Below are positions 10,535 to 23,616 of a stretch of 64,000 nt of DNA, piece after piece. Source of the stretch: Parietaria judaica (lineage: Eukaryota > Streptophyta > Magnoliopsida > Rosales > Urticaceae); contig OX940867.1 of the NCBI GenBank assembly GCA_954871525.1, positions 17,461,343-17,525,342 of the forward strand, given 5' to 3'. The notes below the pieces were generated by a model. It made no database searches and was not told the origin of the DNA. It worked only from the letters and a program-made list of their open reading frames with translations. Position 1 is the first letter of the stretch. The number at the start of each line of letters is the position of its first letter. The position numbers and the translations under genes are program-made.

Positions 10535-12884
10535 ATTAGGTTATTATTATCATGACCAAGTCAATGTGGGGAAGAATTAATAAGCATAATAAATGAACTT
10601 AAAATGGTTGTGACCTGATTAACTGGGTGGTAGCCCATTAATCGAATAAGGTCATTAATGTGACTAAGTGATATAATCCTATTCTGGATTAAGTGTGTGT
10701 CACACTCACTAGAAGTGCATTAACTATGAAGTGTCGTCATAGTGGACTGGACCTGACTTAAACTCTGGAAGTTATCATATAAGGCCGTCACTGATAACTT
10801 GGAGTTGAGTCACTAGTAGATGATCAAATGGATATTCGATCTAAGTCCTGAGTGATCTTGAGTCTGAACTGTTGACTTAGTCACGTTAAAGAACACATTG
10901 TAACTGTCGTTCCCAACACTATTATTTTGGGAACATGATAGTCAACAGTAAAGGTAGCTTGGTCATAGACATGGGCATCACACAGCTCTCTTCAGAGTCA
11001 TGATGATTCCCTTGGTTGTCGGTGGTGAAAAGTGAGAGGTACCCATGCGCAACTTATGAATCGAAACAATAAGTGGATTACTCATGATATTACTGACTGA
11101 GTCAAGGAGGAAAATGCAATGAGAGGCAAAACGGCAAAAATCGCCTGCTCGGGTGTGGATCATCAACTAAAAGATCAATAACCCGAATATGATTGTATCA
11201 ATGCACTACAAGAAATGTTAGCGTCTAGGACTATTTTACGAAAGACTGATATATCAGTCTCGAATACCAAGTATCTAAGACTGATTTATCAGTACCTGAT
11301 GGTATTCGGAACTGATTTTCATGGGACTAAACTTATGGACTGATTTTCAGTTGCTAATAACTTGGTTCCTTATTTGAGACTAAATTTCAGTGGAGAATAT
11401 ATATTTGTCCTTTAAGATATTTTGAGAAAACTTATTGGCTACTAAATTTCAGTCTCATATATGTTCTTTTCTCATTCAAAATGGCGCCAAATTATTGGGG
11501 ACTGACTTTCAGTCTCTGTAATGCGGTGACAAACATATTGGCTACTAAATTTCAGTCTCATATATGTTCCCCTCTTAATCAAAATGGCGCCAATGTATTG
11601 GAGACTGATTGTCAGTCTTTATTATGTGGTGATAGTGGAACTAAGGATAATACACATATTTAAGAGTAAATATTAGTCCTTATTAATCCTTAACTGAGAC
11701 TGATGTATTAGTACCTGATTATAGTTGGGACTGATTTTCAGTTGAAAAAATTTATTGGCTACTGATAATGGCGCCAAACGTTAGGGGGACTGATATTCAG
11801 TCTCTATTATGTGTTACTTGTATGTTGTAAATATTTGAGAGTAAAAATTAGTCCTTAATAATGCATAATTAAGACTGATTTATTAGTACCTGAATCTTTT
11901 AAGGAATGTTTTTATTTTCGTGTAATCTTATCAACTGATTTTCAGTTGCTAATATTTTGGAACTTTATGTGAAACAAAATTTCAGTGACAAATATATTTT
12001 TGTCATTTTAGATTTTCAGGTTGCTCAACTTTGCTACTAAAATTCAGTCCCCCATATGTTACCTCAATATTAAAAATGGCGCAATATTATACGGGACTTA
12101 TTTTCAGTATCTATTATGTGTATCTAATAATTTTAAGAATACTGAACATATTTGGGACTACAAACTAGTCCTTAATAATAAAGAATTAAAACAGATATTT
12201 AGTCTTAAAAAATATTTTTAATATGAAAATATCAATGACTGATTTTCAGTCTCACATTATATGGCGCTGATCAAGTAGCTTTTCCGTAACTAAATTTTAG
12301 TTTTGAAAGTGTATAGATTAAAAGAATTAGGAACTGATATTTAGTCTTTAATATCTTTCGTGAAGATAAATGGTCAAGGACTGTTATTCAATCTCTAATT
12401 ACTCAGTCTTATAATGTATTTTGTATACCAAAATATCAAACACTGTTATTCAGTATCTAATAACTCAGTCTTAAAATGTATTTATATATGAAATTATCAA
12501 AGACTAATTTTCAGTCTCACGTTATTTGACACTGATCAAGTTGCTTTTCAAAAACTAAAATTTAGTTTTCAATGTGTCTTTAGAATAAAAGAATTAGGAA
12601 CTGATAATCAGTCTATAATATATTTTATGTCGATAATGATAAGGGAGTGTTATTCAGTCTCTAATTACTTAGTCTTAAAATGTATTTTATATACGAAAAT
12701 ATCAAGGACAGATTTTCAGTCTCACGTTATTTGGTGCTAATCATGTAGCTCTTCTAAAACTAAAATTCAGTTTTCAAAGTGTCTTTAGAATAAAAGAATT
12801 AGGAACTGATCTTCAGTCTGTAATATAGTTTGTGCAGATAATGATCAAGGACTGTTATTCAGTCTCTAATTACTTAGTCTTAAG

Positions 12885-13085
12885 ATTATTTAAAAACTGT
12901 TTTAGGGTTATTTAAAATTGTTTTAAAACTGTTTTAGAACTGTTTTAAAATTGTTTCAAAACTGTTTTAAGTTTTTTTTTTTTTAAACTGTTTTTAGGTT
13001 TTTTTAAAACTGTTCTAAAACTGTTTTAAAACTGTTTCAGGTTTTTCTTAACTGTTTTTTGGGCTTTTTTAAAACTGTTTTTTAT
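12885..13085. repeat. Low-complexity AAAACTGTTTT repeat within the CACTA element
   Basis: Irregular copies of TTTTAAAACTG lie between the left subterminal array and the central region. They look like a decayed short tandem repeat. Confidence 0.8.
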
Positions 13086-13239
13086 TTATTTTGTGCAGCG
13101 AAGTCAATTCTTCCCTCTGCCAGGAATTTTGTGTTCATCGCTTCTGCTGAGGTTATTCGAAGCCCCTATCTGCTTATTATGATTGCTAATTGTGCTTGAG
13201 ATTTGTATATTTATATTGTGTTAATATGTATCATCATAA

Positions 13240-13475
13240 TAGTTTGTTTAGCTCATTGGTTTGTATAAATTAGTTTGTGTAGCTCACTGTAAATTAGTTT
13301 GTTATTTGTATAAATTAGCTCACTGGTTTGTATAAATTAGTTTATGTAGCTCACTGTAAATTAGTTTGTTATTTGTATAAGTTTGTGTAGCTCACTGTAA
13401 ATTAGTTTGTTATTTGTATAAATTAGCTCACTGGTTTGTATAAATTAGTTTGTGTACCTCACTGTAAATTAGCTC
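13240..13475. repeat. Tandem repeat in the CACTA centre
   Basis: Interleaved copies of TAGCTCACTGTAAATTAG, TTTGTTATTTGTATAAA and CTCACTGGTTTGTATAAATT recur in direct orientation. Confidence 0.85.
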
Positions 13476-13529
13476 AAAGTATCTGGAGTTTCAAAGTTTT
13501 GCAAGCGCGGTATCGACACCAACGGCGAC

Positions 13530-13960
13530 TCAGGGAGCAAATGGTTCAGATGGACTACTCAGCGACAACGACCATGACAACGACGACTCGATCTAGGAGG
13601 TTAGTTTTAAGATTTATGCTTTAAATATTTGCTACGTATTACTTATTTATAGATTTTAATTGGTTATGGTTTAGAGTTTATAACAGAATCGATATATGAT
13701 TATTGTTTGTTGGTTTCAGATGGACTACTCAGCGACAAGGACCATGACAGCGGCGACTCGATCTAGGATGTTAGTTTTAAGACTTATGCTTTAAATTTGC
13801 TACGTATTATTTATTTATAGATTTTGATTGGTTATGGTTTAGAGTTTATATTAGACTTGCTATGATTATTGTTTGTTGGTTGAAGTTTATAACAGACTTG
13901 TTATTGATTATTGTTTGTTGGTTGAAGGTTATAACAAACTTGTTATGATTATTGTTTGTT
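13530..13960 (+). repeat. Duplicated exon-like block in the CACTA centre
   Basis: CAGATGGACTACTCAGCGAC followed by a C/G-rich stretch and GACTCGATCTAGGA occurs near 13547 and again near 13718. Each copy is followed by GTTAGTTTTAAGA and a TTTATAGATTTT(A/G)ATTGG block; the second follows a TTGGTTTCAG acceptor-like sequence. The short frame at 13436-13624 covers one copy. I recognise no protein. Confidence 0.6.
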
Positions 13961-16640
13961 GGTTGAATAAATCGAGATTATGGCATGAGTGTTTGCTTTG
14001 TGGTGGTATTTTTTCAGGTACAAATACTAATTTTTAGAAGGCTTGAATTTGTGAATGGCATTATTGTTGATATTTCGAAAACTAAAAAAACAGTCACAAT
14101 TGTCCTAATGTTTTGAGGACTAACTTTTGTCTCAAATGTTGATATCTGAGACTGAAACGATTTGGTATTATAGATTGATTTTAGTCTTTAATAGAAATAT
14201 ATTAAAGATTGAGTTTCACAATATCAGAGACTATTTTCAGTTCTAAAATAAATTATTTAGGAGACTAAAAATACATGGTATTAACAACTTATATTTAGTC
14301 TCTAATATCAAATAAAGGGGACTGATTTGAGTTGATATTGAAAACTATTTTTAGTCTCTAATTAGAAATACGTAAAATTAAAGTGTACTATCAAAGACTA
14401 ATTTTAGTCACTAAAACAACATATGAGAGACTGAAATGAGACTGATATTTAGTCTTGAAAAAAAATATTAAAGACTGAAAATAATTATTATCAAGGACTG
14501 ATTTTCAGACTCTAAAAATGTGTATTAGGAACTAAATAAAAACATTTTTCGAGATTATTTATCAGTCCTTAATAGAAGCATATTGGAGACTGAAATAACA
14601 TGGTATCAAAGACTAATCAACAGTCCATGAAACACTTATTAGGGACTGAAAATATTTATTATTAAAGACTGGTTTTCAGATTCTAAAGACCGGTATTAGG
14701 AACTAAAATAAAATGACATCGGAGATTAATTCTGAGTCCTTAATAGAGGCATATTTGAGACTGAAATAATGTGGTATCAAAGACTAACCATAGTCCTTGA
14801 AACACTTATTGAGGACTGAAATAACAGGGTATCAGAGTCTGATAAACGGTCTTAAAAAACCATATTAGAGACTGAAATTATTTATTATTAAAGACTGATA
14901 TTTAGATTTTAAAGAGTTGTATTAGGAACTAAAAGAAAATGATATCAGAGATTAATTTTCAGTCCTTAATAGAAACATATTGGGGACTGAAGTAACATGG
15001 TATCAAAGACTAATCGACAGTCCTTGAAACAACTTATTAGGGACTGAATGGACATGGTATCTCGTCGCTATTAGAGACAAAATAGACATGTATTGCATAC
15101 TAATTTGCAGTCTCTAAAGGTATACAAAAGAGACTGAAAAGAAGAATTTTCGGAGACTGATAGTTTAGTCACGAAAGTGGTGTATTAGGGACTGAATTAA
15201 CGTGGTCTCGGGTGACATATTGAAGACTGAACATATAAGTATTCGAAACTAGGTGATAGTATTAGTGACACATATAACAAGGACTGGTATTTTAGTTACC
15301 AATACAACTATTAAGGACAAAGCAGTTATAACTGAGAGTTGTGAGTGGGAATCAGTCTCCGATACAAATTCGTGACTGATTTTAAGGTATTAGAGACTAG
15401 AATTTCAGTCTCCGATACCCTTATTTCTTGTAGTGATGGACACCTTGTTGTTATAAAGGAATAATATATAATAAATCACTAAAGAGTGTAGCCTCAGGTT
15501 TATAGTGGAATTACACCGAGGTTTGACGAACGTCCTAGCAGTTCGTTGGAGCTTAAGTGATACGGGTCCATGGTCCCCAAGATAGCTTCGTAACGGATGA
15601 TACGTACGTGATATGAACATTTTGATATGTTTAATCATTTGGCAAGATTCATAAAACTGATGTATGTGTCAGACATCACATAGTTTTATCAGTAGCGTGG
15701 AAATTAAATTGTTGGAAATTAAATTCTAAGAAACTTTGCTATTGGAACTGAGTCGTTTCGACGTACAGTTTGTGATTTAGAGAATTTCTAAGTTTGTGAT
15801 CGTTTCGGTAAACTATGAAATTAAATCACGTGTCGCGAATTTAAATGATGGTTTTGCATTATGACATTTAAATGTGTGATATTGATATCAGTAGATATTA
15901 ATATAATTTAATGATTTGAATTTAATTTAATTATTAATATATTTATTAATAATTAATAAATTTATATTAATAAATAAAATATATATTTATATATATATAT
16001 GTGTAAAATCGATTGCACCCCTTGAATGTGGAACAGTAGCTCATTCGAATGATTAGACTTGGTCTTTTCATAATTGTGGCATAAGTACCATATGTTTTGG
16101 TATTTGAGAAAAACCCTAAAATCAATTAATCCATTGGATCAGTTAGGATTTAATATCAACCGTTGGATTGAGAGAATTGTTTTTGACCCTAAACCTAATT
16201 CGAAATTGATAGCTTGGTAACCAAGCTTAGGGTTTTCGAATTAGCCCAATTAATTGTATCCGTTGGATCAGTTTAAGATTTAATCTTTACCGTCGTATTG
16301 GAAATTAATTAATAATATATATAATATATAATTTTTGAATTAATAATATGGATAAAATCGAATTAGGGCTTTTACCAAGTCTTAGGGTACTAGATTTTAT
16401 CATGAAACAATTTGGTCCATTGGATTGGTTTAAGATTTATCGTAACCGTTGGATCTAGATAATTGATTTTCGAATTTTATAATATATATATATATATTTC
16501 GAATTTAATAATACGTAGATAAGATTGGTTTTTTATTTTACCAAGTCTTTCTTATTGAATTAAATCCCTGATTAATTATATCTCTTGGATTAAGATAAGA
16601 TTTAATCTAGACCATTGGATTGAAATAATTATCATATTAA

Positions 16641-17386
16641 TGTAAGAGATCTTTGCGGTATAAGTACCCGAAGATTTGGGATTGGACCTTCCATAAAGGT
16701 TCACGTGAGTTAATGAGATTGATCACAGTATTGATTTAGAATCATGTGTAATTAATATAGTTGACTTATCATTATATTAATTATATATATCTCTTTCCTT
16801 AATAAGATGAGATCTTTCATAACGGGAAACTTACCGATTATATCAGATATACACATTAAGTGAGATTATTCTCATTAATGGTGTTTATTCTCATTAAAGG
16901 AGATGATTCTCCTCTCCCTATAAATAGAGAACTCGAGCACCATCTCTCATGACACACACCATTCACTATTCTCGAATTACTATTCACGAGCACTATTAAG
17001 AGCATTTCCAAAGAGAGAGAAAGCTCGAGTTCTACTATTCCCGTTAAGTCTCATTTGTGTTCTAATCATCCTCGAAGAACTAGTATTCGGAGAGGGTGAT
17101 TTCCGGCCATAAAGGCGTTCCGATTGTCGACGTGGTGGACTACGTAGAGGCCGAACATTTGAGTGGCTCATGATCGACGTGGAGCAAAAGCTAGGCGCAT
17201 CATCATCGCGGCAACAACGTGAAGATCCGTTCGTGGTTAAAGTAAGGAGCGTTCTGTAGAGAATATATTCTCAAACCGGTATGTATTTTGATTTAGCTAT
17301 GTCATCTCGATTGTATTGTTTTCTAGGATTCCCGGATAATCATTTTCCGCATCCGGGAAGTGTGGGAGCCTAGAAAAAACCCAACA
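16641..17386 (+). repeat. Inner LTR (solo) nested in the outer long LTR
   Basis: It starts TGTAAGAGATC and ends AAAAACCCAACA, with a CCTATAAATAG TATA-like box near 16918. Blocks such as AGCGTTCTGTAGAGA and TTTTCTAGGA, and a GC-rich end before CCCAACA, match the solo LTR at 44952-45581. Flanks are ATTAA and ATTTA, 4 of 5 matching. Confidence 0.65.
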
Positions 17387-18037
17387 ATTTAATTATATGA
17401 AATTCAAAATTAGGGGAGGGAATTTCTCCAATTTGATTACAGTATGAGTCTATAAATAGGGAGCTCATTCTACACATTTATCACACCTTTCCCCAGAGCA
17501 AAATTCGATCTTTCTCTCTCTCTCTCTCCCTTAGAGTCTGCTAATTTTTTGATACTGATCTCTCGGTTTTTCTTGTTTGGCTTAGTGAGACGTTGTTTTC
17601 CGAAAGCTTTAAAAGAACCATCAGTTAAAGTTTGCAACGGAGTCCTCCCGGCGAAGCCCATGCTTCGGTACGAGGAATCTAGAAGAATATCACGGAAGAT
17701 CGCGGGAGTTTCCCTCAGCACTGGCGGAGCCCTACCAAGTTCAGAACGCGCAGCCGGAAGTCAACACACTGAGGTACGGCCTTATGCATTGGGTTAATAA
17801 ATGCGACCATTTACTGCTTTTATTTATTTCCTATAGACTAGATTATTAATAATGATTTATGAATATTAAATTACTTAATATTTATCAGATCTTGATTTTG
17901 GTTCTTATCCGGTGTTCGATCCGTACAAGTTAACAAATTTTTCGCTTTAAATAATATTTTAAATATTTTCCGGACGGTTCGACGGCATATTTCGTGATAA
18001 TATTAACGGGAAACGTAATGAACTTCCCAACAATATT

Positions 18038-19076
18038 ATTTTCTTTTGATGATAAATGTCACCGGCTTTACAAAATCACTGAGTTCTCTCTACTCTCATA
18101 TTGATGTACTAAACTAAGAAGTGCTACGGCTAATTAAGCTAAGCTAATTCCCAATAGCAATTGGATTACCACTAATAATTAAAAGAAGATACCAAATTCG
18201 CTCTTAAAAAAAATCAAAGATTCAGTACAAAACCAACGGGAAACCATGCAAAAATATGATTTTGCCGGAATTTCCCATTCGTATAATTCGTCATTTGTGA
18301 TGTCGGCCTGTGGGCCCCTCTCCGGTTGGCATATTTGAGAAGGATTAACCTTGTCGTAAAGTGTAAATAATCTTCGATTGGAGATGATTTACTCGATCAT
18401 AATTGTCAACTGCAATTGTCGCAAAATCCAAATTGCAACCAAAACGAAAGCGGTGGAACGAGCGAGATTCGGTATTGTTTGCCGGTAACCGATGGAGACT
18501 TGCACCGCCTCTGGCCGGTACTGCTCATTGGACGACTTCACGCTGCAACCACGGGCCACCATCACCATTAGTATATATTTTATCTTATATCTAACTTATA
18601 AGTTATAACTTCACCAAATAATATCCAAATAGAACTATATATTATACAATTCATACGTAATGTTAACTTTTTAGAGTCGGTCCAAATTCTCCCAACCGAC
18701 CTTAGACGATTTAAGAATTAATAATTTATTTATAGTCATAATATTTGTCTCTATCTATCCTCAATTCATAGTTTATAATTGCACCAAATAATATCCAAAT
18801 ATAATTTACTGTATAGTATATGTATAATTATATACAATCAATTTGTAATATTAACGTCTGGCAGTCGGTCATGTTACAATGTAAAATTAATAATTAAAAA
18901 ATAAAAAATCTTACGTTTTCTTTTTTAAAAAGAAACAAAAAATGATCATAATAATAACATTGATCTCAAAAATTTAACAAATTACCACTATTATTCCAGG
19001 ATGAAAGACTACTTATGCCGCAGTTAATTTCCAGAATCTTATATTTATTAATTTGACCCTAAAATTCAAAATTTTG
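18038..19076. other. Intergenic stretch
   Basis: AT-rich, no gene or element boundary recognised. It contains the region downstream of the thaumatin-like gene. Confidence 0.6.
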
Positions 19077-20243
19077 TCAAATTGACCCTACATCAAATGT
19101 TAAATGGTACCTCGGCGTTCTAGAGGGACAGAAAGTGATGACGTAATCGGCGGAGGCGCAGGTGAAGGTGCTGGTCCCGTCGTCGTAGGCGTAGCTATAG
19201 GCCCGGGGACACGCACTCTTGAAGAACTGCGAGTACGTGCTCGGCCGGCACGTGTCGGGGCTGCCGTACGCCCCGCTGCAGCAGTACCGCGGGTCCCCGA
19301 ACACCTCGCACGCACTCCGGCACGCCACGCTCTCCCCACGGGCCGCCACCTTCAGCTCCGACGGGCACGACGGGTTCAAATCCTTTAAGCACCCCGTGGC
19401 GGTGCAGTTGGCGGCGCTCGGGACCACCGTCATGGCCAGGTTGTAGCCGTCCACGAGGCTAACATCGTAGAAGTCGAGCCCGCCAGCGCCGTTTAAAGTG
19501 AACTCGGCGAGCGTCGCCGGGGGGATAGCGCCAGCGCCTGCGCACTCGGGGGAGGAGGAGGCGCAGTCGCCGGTCAGGCAGGTGAATTTCCCGGTAACGG
19601 CATCCTGGGAGCAGCCGGTGCGGCCCCACATGCGGCCGGACCAGCCGGACGGGAGGTCAATGGCTCGGGATTGTGCGGGTAGGAGCTCGAAGCCGGTGGT
19701 GGGGGGCGGGGCCGTGCCTGCACCGGACAAGATTCCGGGCCAAACCGTGTAGCTACAGTCGTTTGTAAGTGTGAACGTCGCCGAGTACACAGCTGCTAAT
19801 ATATATGAATCACTTATTATCAGCACGAACAATACGCCAATTCACTTTGTTTAATAACGATAGATAATGAAGTTGGTTTACCGTTAATATTCGGTATTTA
19901 ATTAGATATCTTTAATACAGTGTTCAAATAAAATATATATCTTCTTCATGTACTCTTGTACTTTTATTCTTTATTTTTTTTTAAATCAACATTTTTGAAA
20001 TTAACCGTGGGTGTGAAACAAACAAAAACAAAAATACACTTAAAAAAATATTGTGTTACTTAAAATTAAAAAGTAAAAGTAGAAAACAACATAGATATGG
20101 AAACTAATTAAAATAGTTAACCAGTGATATTCACGAATAAGATACGTAATGTTTATACACATGTAGTGTGATGTATGCGTACCAGAAAAGAAATGGAGGA
20201 GTGAGAGGAAAGAGAGAGGGGTCGATCGGAATAATAAGGCCAT
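19077..20243 (-). CDS. Thaumatin-like protein (PR-5 family), two exons
   Basis: Exon 1 (20243-20183) encodes a hydrophobic signal peptide, MALLFRSTPLSFLSLLHFFS. A GT...AG intron (20182-19793) splits an Ala codon, and exon 2 (19792-19077) carries the mature domain; the join gives 258 residues. I chose this start because phase fits exactly and the leader is followed by VYSATFTLTNDC, the usual start of mature thaumatin-like proteins. Sixteen cysteines are present, as in large family members, and the REDDD acidic-cleft residues can be placed (GRTGC, AEF, DFYD, DGYN, FGDPRYCC). The signature FTCLTGDC is kept, though the Gly that often follows it is replaced by Ser. Members are secreted, often defence-related, and some bind or cleave beta-glucans. 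A 15-residue tail after ITFCP is slightly unusual. A TATA box lies upstream. Confidence 0.93.
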
Positions 20244-20252
20244 ATTGATTTA

Positions 20253-20255
<3 letters not shown>

Positions 20256-20288
<33 letters not shown>
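20256..20288. repeat. (GA)n microsatellite in the 5' leader
   Basis: About sixteen GA units (CT on the coding strand) lie just upstream of the thaumatin-like ATG; CT-rich leaders are common in plants. Confidence 0.95.
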
Positions 20289-20291
<3 letters not shown>

Positions 20292-20329
20292 CTTTAGGGT
20301 CGGTCGGAGATGTGTGTGTCAAGTGTATT

Positions 20330-20337
20330 TATTTATA
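20330..20337 (-). promoter_or_regulatory. TATA box of the thaumatin-like gene
   Basis: On the minus strand CCTATAAATA lies about 90 bases upstream of the ATG at 20243, leaving room for a short CT-rich leader. Confidence 0.65.
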
Positions 20338-20344
20338 GGGGAAC

Positions 20345-23300
20345 GGGGAAGCCTCTCACGTGCGGTGCAGGTGCAGCTTGGTCGTTGAAGTCGGCGATGA
20401 TGACGTACGTCACTGGTCGCAACTTGCTATGAGAGATGCATAAGCACAAGTTGTACTTGGGAATATTTTATTGGGACGAGGAGCCACTTCAAGTGTGAAT
20501 TATGAAGCGTTATATATATTGGAAATTACAAGTTATATACATATTTATATATATATCAAATATATTTATGGGTGTACAACGTTCACATGCAGTGCAGTGC
20601 AGAGGGAGGAGGAAGAAGAAGGTGTCAGAGAGAGAGAGATGCCACAAGACAAAACCTGAATCTCCGACACCACACAACACAACACAACACAACACATGTT
20701 TTTGTTGTTTTGCTGTTCTTCTCTTTACTTGCGTTCCAAGTTTTCTCCTCTACTTTCGGACTTCTTTCAAATCATAACTAGATTGCCCTCAGATTCATTT
20801 ATTTCTAATAAAATTTACTACTCTTACTACTAAATACAAAATTTACTAATACAAAATTTTAATAAAAGTTTTTTATTAAATTTTTAATAAAAATAAAAAT
20901 TTACTACTAAATAAAAATAAAATTTTTACTCTTATTTTCATAAAATCATTAACATGATATTTTGCTGTAGGAGCTCCCAATTTACATTATTTTTTTGAGG
21001 TTGTTAGTTGTTACGATGTCCAAAAATCAAAATTTATAAGAAATAAAAAAGAATGGGAGTGAAAAAAAAAAAAAAGTAGCGGAGCTATGAATTACACTGG
21101 GAGGAAAAAGGATTACCACTCCTCCCTTTCACTCGGATTGATATGATAGACTACGTAATGACAATATTGGATGATATTTTGTGTAAGAATAAATTCAGGG
21201 GCATTTCCATACACTTTGATAAGTTTAGGGGATAATCGTGAAAATTATTGCTTTCTTTAGATAATGTATGTTGAATATCATGAAACTGGTTTTTGAGGAT
21301 CATTGAACTAATCCACATGGTTTGAGACATTTGGCCTTTTGAAAACGTGAAGAAAAGAACCAAAAACAACAAGGGTCTTTGCCTCCTCCTAAATAACAAG
21401 CTTATGTCATACAAATATATATACATATGTATATAGAACAGTCAATTTCCACGTCATGAGCAATCAAGCGCACGAGTAGTACGAGGCTAAACGAGGACGC
21501 GTGATGTCTCATGAAGAAGTGAAGGGTCCAAAAGCCCCTCGTTCAACAGCCAGATTGGCTTCTCAGTTTAGTCAACGTGTGAAAGCTGCTTTGTTGCCAA
21601 TTGGTTTTTAAAAACTTGCTCAACTTGATACGCGATGACAATCCAATCATAGGAGAAGTTAACACATACAATTTAATCAGCACACTCAAAAAGAGGAGCA
21701 ATGCTTTTATTATTTTTTTTGGGTCTCTTTCGCGTTATTTAAAGACGAGACTAACTCCAATCAAACTGCATATTGCCGTTCCGGTGTGTGTGATTCTTAC
21801 GTAAAAAATTATCAACCGAGACCACGTAAGGCTTTTGTCGTTTCTCTCGCGGTTCTAGGAGTGGCACTGAAACCAGATGTACCTTTTCTTAACCCTATCC
21901 CGGTTTCAAAAAAAGGACCTGAATCACCTGATCATGATTAAAGAAAATCTTTTCCTTTTCCTTTTTTTTTTCTAAAACAAAAACTATATCAATTTCAATT
22001 TAAAAAAAAAAAAAAAAACAGTGGCTATTTACAAGTAAAATACTAATTATCTTTGATTTGTTTTTGTTAGCCTCAACTCAAAGTTTCTAAAAATATATGA
22101 TCTAATAAGAAATTTAGCAGCCGGCAGGAACCATTTAACAAACTAGAAAATTTCACTTGGGGAGTTTCTGTGCAATACTTAGATAGACTTGAAAATTTTT
22201 GTGCAATATTTAGATGAACTTGGGAATTTTCTAGCTAAAATAAAATTTAGTGTTTCTCGTGATTTGAAGACACATAAATATCGTGACATTAAATGCCAGC
22301 ATGGCACATAACAACTTTCCGTCACAATGCAAGAAATGTATAATGTTATCAAAACCCGATTGATAACCAAAAAAAAAAACGAGTCCGATTTTAAAAATTT
22401 ACAAAAAGAAAGATTTTTTCGAGCTGAAAGTAACTACAATAGGAATTGAACCGGATCAAAACAAGGACTCTAGGGCCCAAAACTTTTACCCCTATTTAAT
22501 TTATTTCCTTCACGCCTTAGCAAATACTATGCTCAACTTAGGATAAAATTACTAAACTTAACCCGTTAAGCCAATTAAACCCATGCATCTCGATCAAATG
22601 AAACAAGATTCCACAGCCAAAGACGCTTATGTCAGCAATACAAGAGCCTAATAGCTCTAAACATCAAGACAATCCAAGCCCATATAGTTTTCAACAAATT
22701 GATAGGGGCCGCGTATCGGAAGATCCGGGACAAACCAAAAATCACACAAATACAGTTCCGGCCAGTTGGAGACGATAATCCCCCTTCATATTAAAATTTG
22801 ACCGATCGAGAGTACAGTGAGAGATCCTCGCAGATGCAGAAAGGAAAATAATCCAAACAAAAGCATAGCCGTCGCCCAACATGTGCGCCTAATAGCTGGC
22901 CGAAAACCCAAATGACAGCAAGGAGAAGACTATTTTACCCTAAATGACACAATTAAGGACATAAAAGGCGTCCCTGCCCTTGCAACAAAGAGGATCTATC
23001 ACAGGCTAATTATGGCATAATAAGCTAAATTAAGGACAGGAAAACAGGCTGTTCAAAGTCGGTGAAGCTAGAACACCAACGTCTTAGCATTCCCGGACCT
23101 AGATATGAATTAAGACTTTACTACGAGAGCGGAATTTATGAGCAAATTCAGTACCATCGCCTCGGATGTTTGTCGGACAGTTTCAGATGGATCGGTGATA
23201 TTGAATATGAACTTTAAAAACTAGCATTAGCTTCTAATTGCTTCAATCAAAGCCTTAAAAGTTAAGTGAGCTGCAGTGTTCGAGCTACGAAGGTATTGTG

Positions 23301-23608
23301 CATCAAAACTTACCAGTAAGTTTTGTGCGATTGATTTCAATCTTCTCCGACGCCCATTGGGTTGAAAATACTCGTCTTCGTCTTTTTAATTGCTTTCTCA
23401 ACTTGATATATGGTTCCAATCAAGTTAATCATACAAGACACGCTTACATTAGCTTAATCAGCTAATCAGTTCATGTTTCATTTAATCAAGTGAGTAATTC
23501 TTCGCAAGTTCTTTCTTCAAACCCATAATACAGAATGAACAGCTTAACACATATACACATTAACCATTAATGTCAAGAAGTTCATATCAGTAACAAAACA
23601 AGGAACAT
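20345..23608. other. Intergenic stretch
   Basis: No gene supported. It holds AT-rich sequence, a short CACAACACAACA-type repeat near 20675-20695 and poly(A/T) runs. Small open frames here lack codon bias or domains. Confidence 0.6.
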
Positions 23609-23616
23609 GATCCAAA

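Larger units (their letters stand above)
11204..15435. mobile_element. Non-autonomous CACTA (En/Spm) DNA transposon
   Basis: The left end reads CACTACAAGAAAT and the right end ATTTCTTGTAGTG, perfect inverted termini of the CACTA superfamily. ATG occurs on both sides (11201-11203 and 15436-15438), the expected 3-bp duplication. Both subterminal zones (about 11.2-12.9 and 14.05-15.4 kb) are packed with variants of GACTGATTTTCAGTC, the kind of repeat a CACTA transposase binds. No transposase frame is visible, so mobility would depend on a related autonomous copy. It lies in the outer LTR. Confidence 0.95.
5382..18032 (+). mobile_element. Outer long LTR (probably solo) holding nested insertions
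   Basis: It begins TGTTGGACATGTG and ends AACTTCCCAACA, a TG...CA pair, and is bracketed by ATATT at 5377-5381 and 18033-18037, a perfect 5-bp duplication. Removing the nested Copia (about 5.0 kb), CACTA (about 4.2 kb) and inner LTR (about 0.75 kb) leaves about 2.7 kb. The right part matches 1-1466, including a TATA box near 17450 and the block GAACCATCAGTTAAAGT. No coding domain belongs to the outer element, so a solo LTR is the simplest reading; a non-autonomous element is possible. Confidence 0.7.

Noticed and set aside
11201..15438. CRISPR-like array suggested by many short repeats
   Set aside because: Repeats are variable, unevenly spaced, in both orientations, and lie in a plant CACTA element.
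19100..19752. Frames overlapping the thaumatin-like exon on both strands
   Set aside because: Shadow frames of a well-supported exon.
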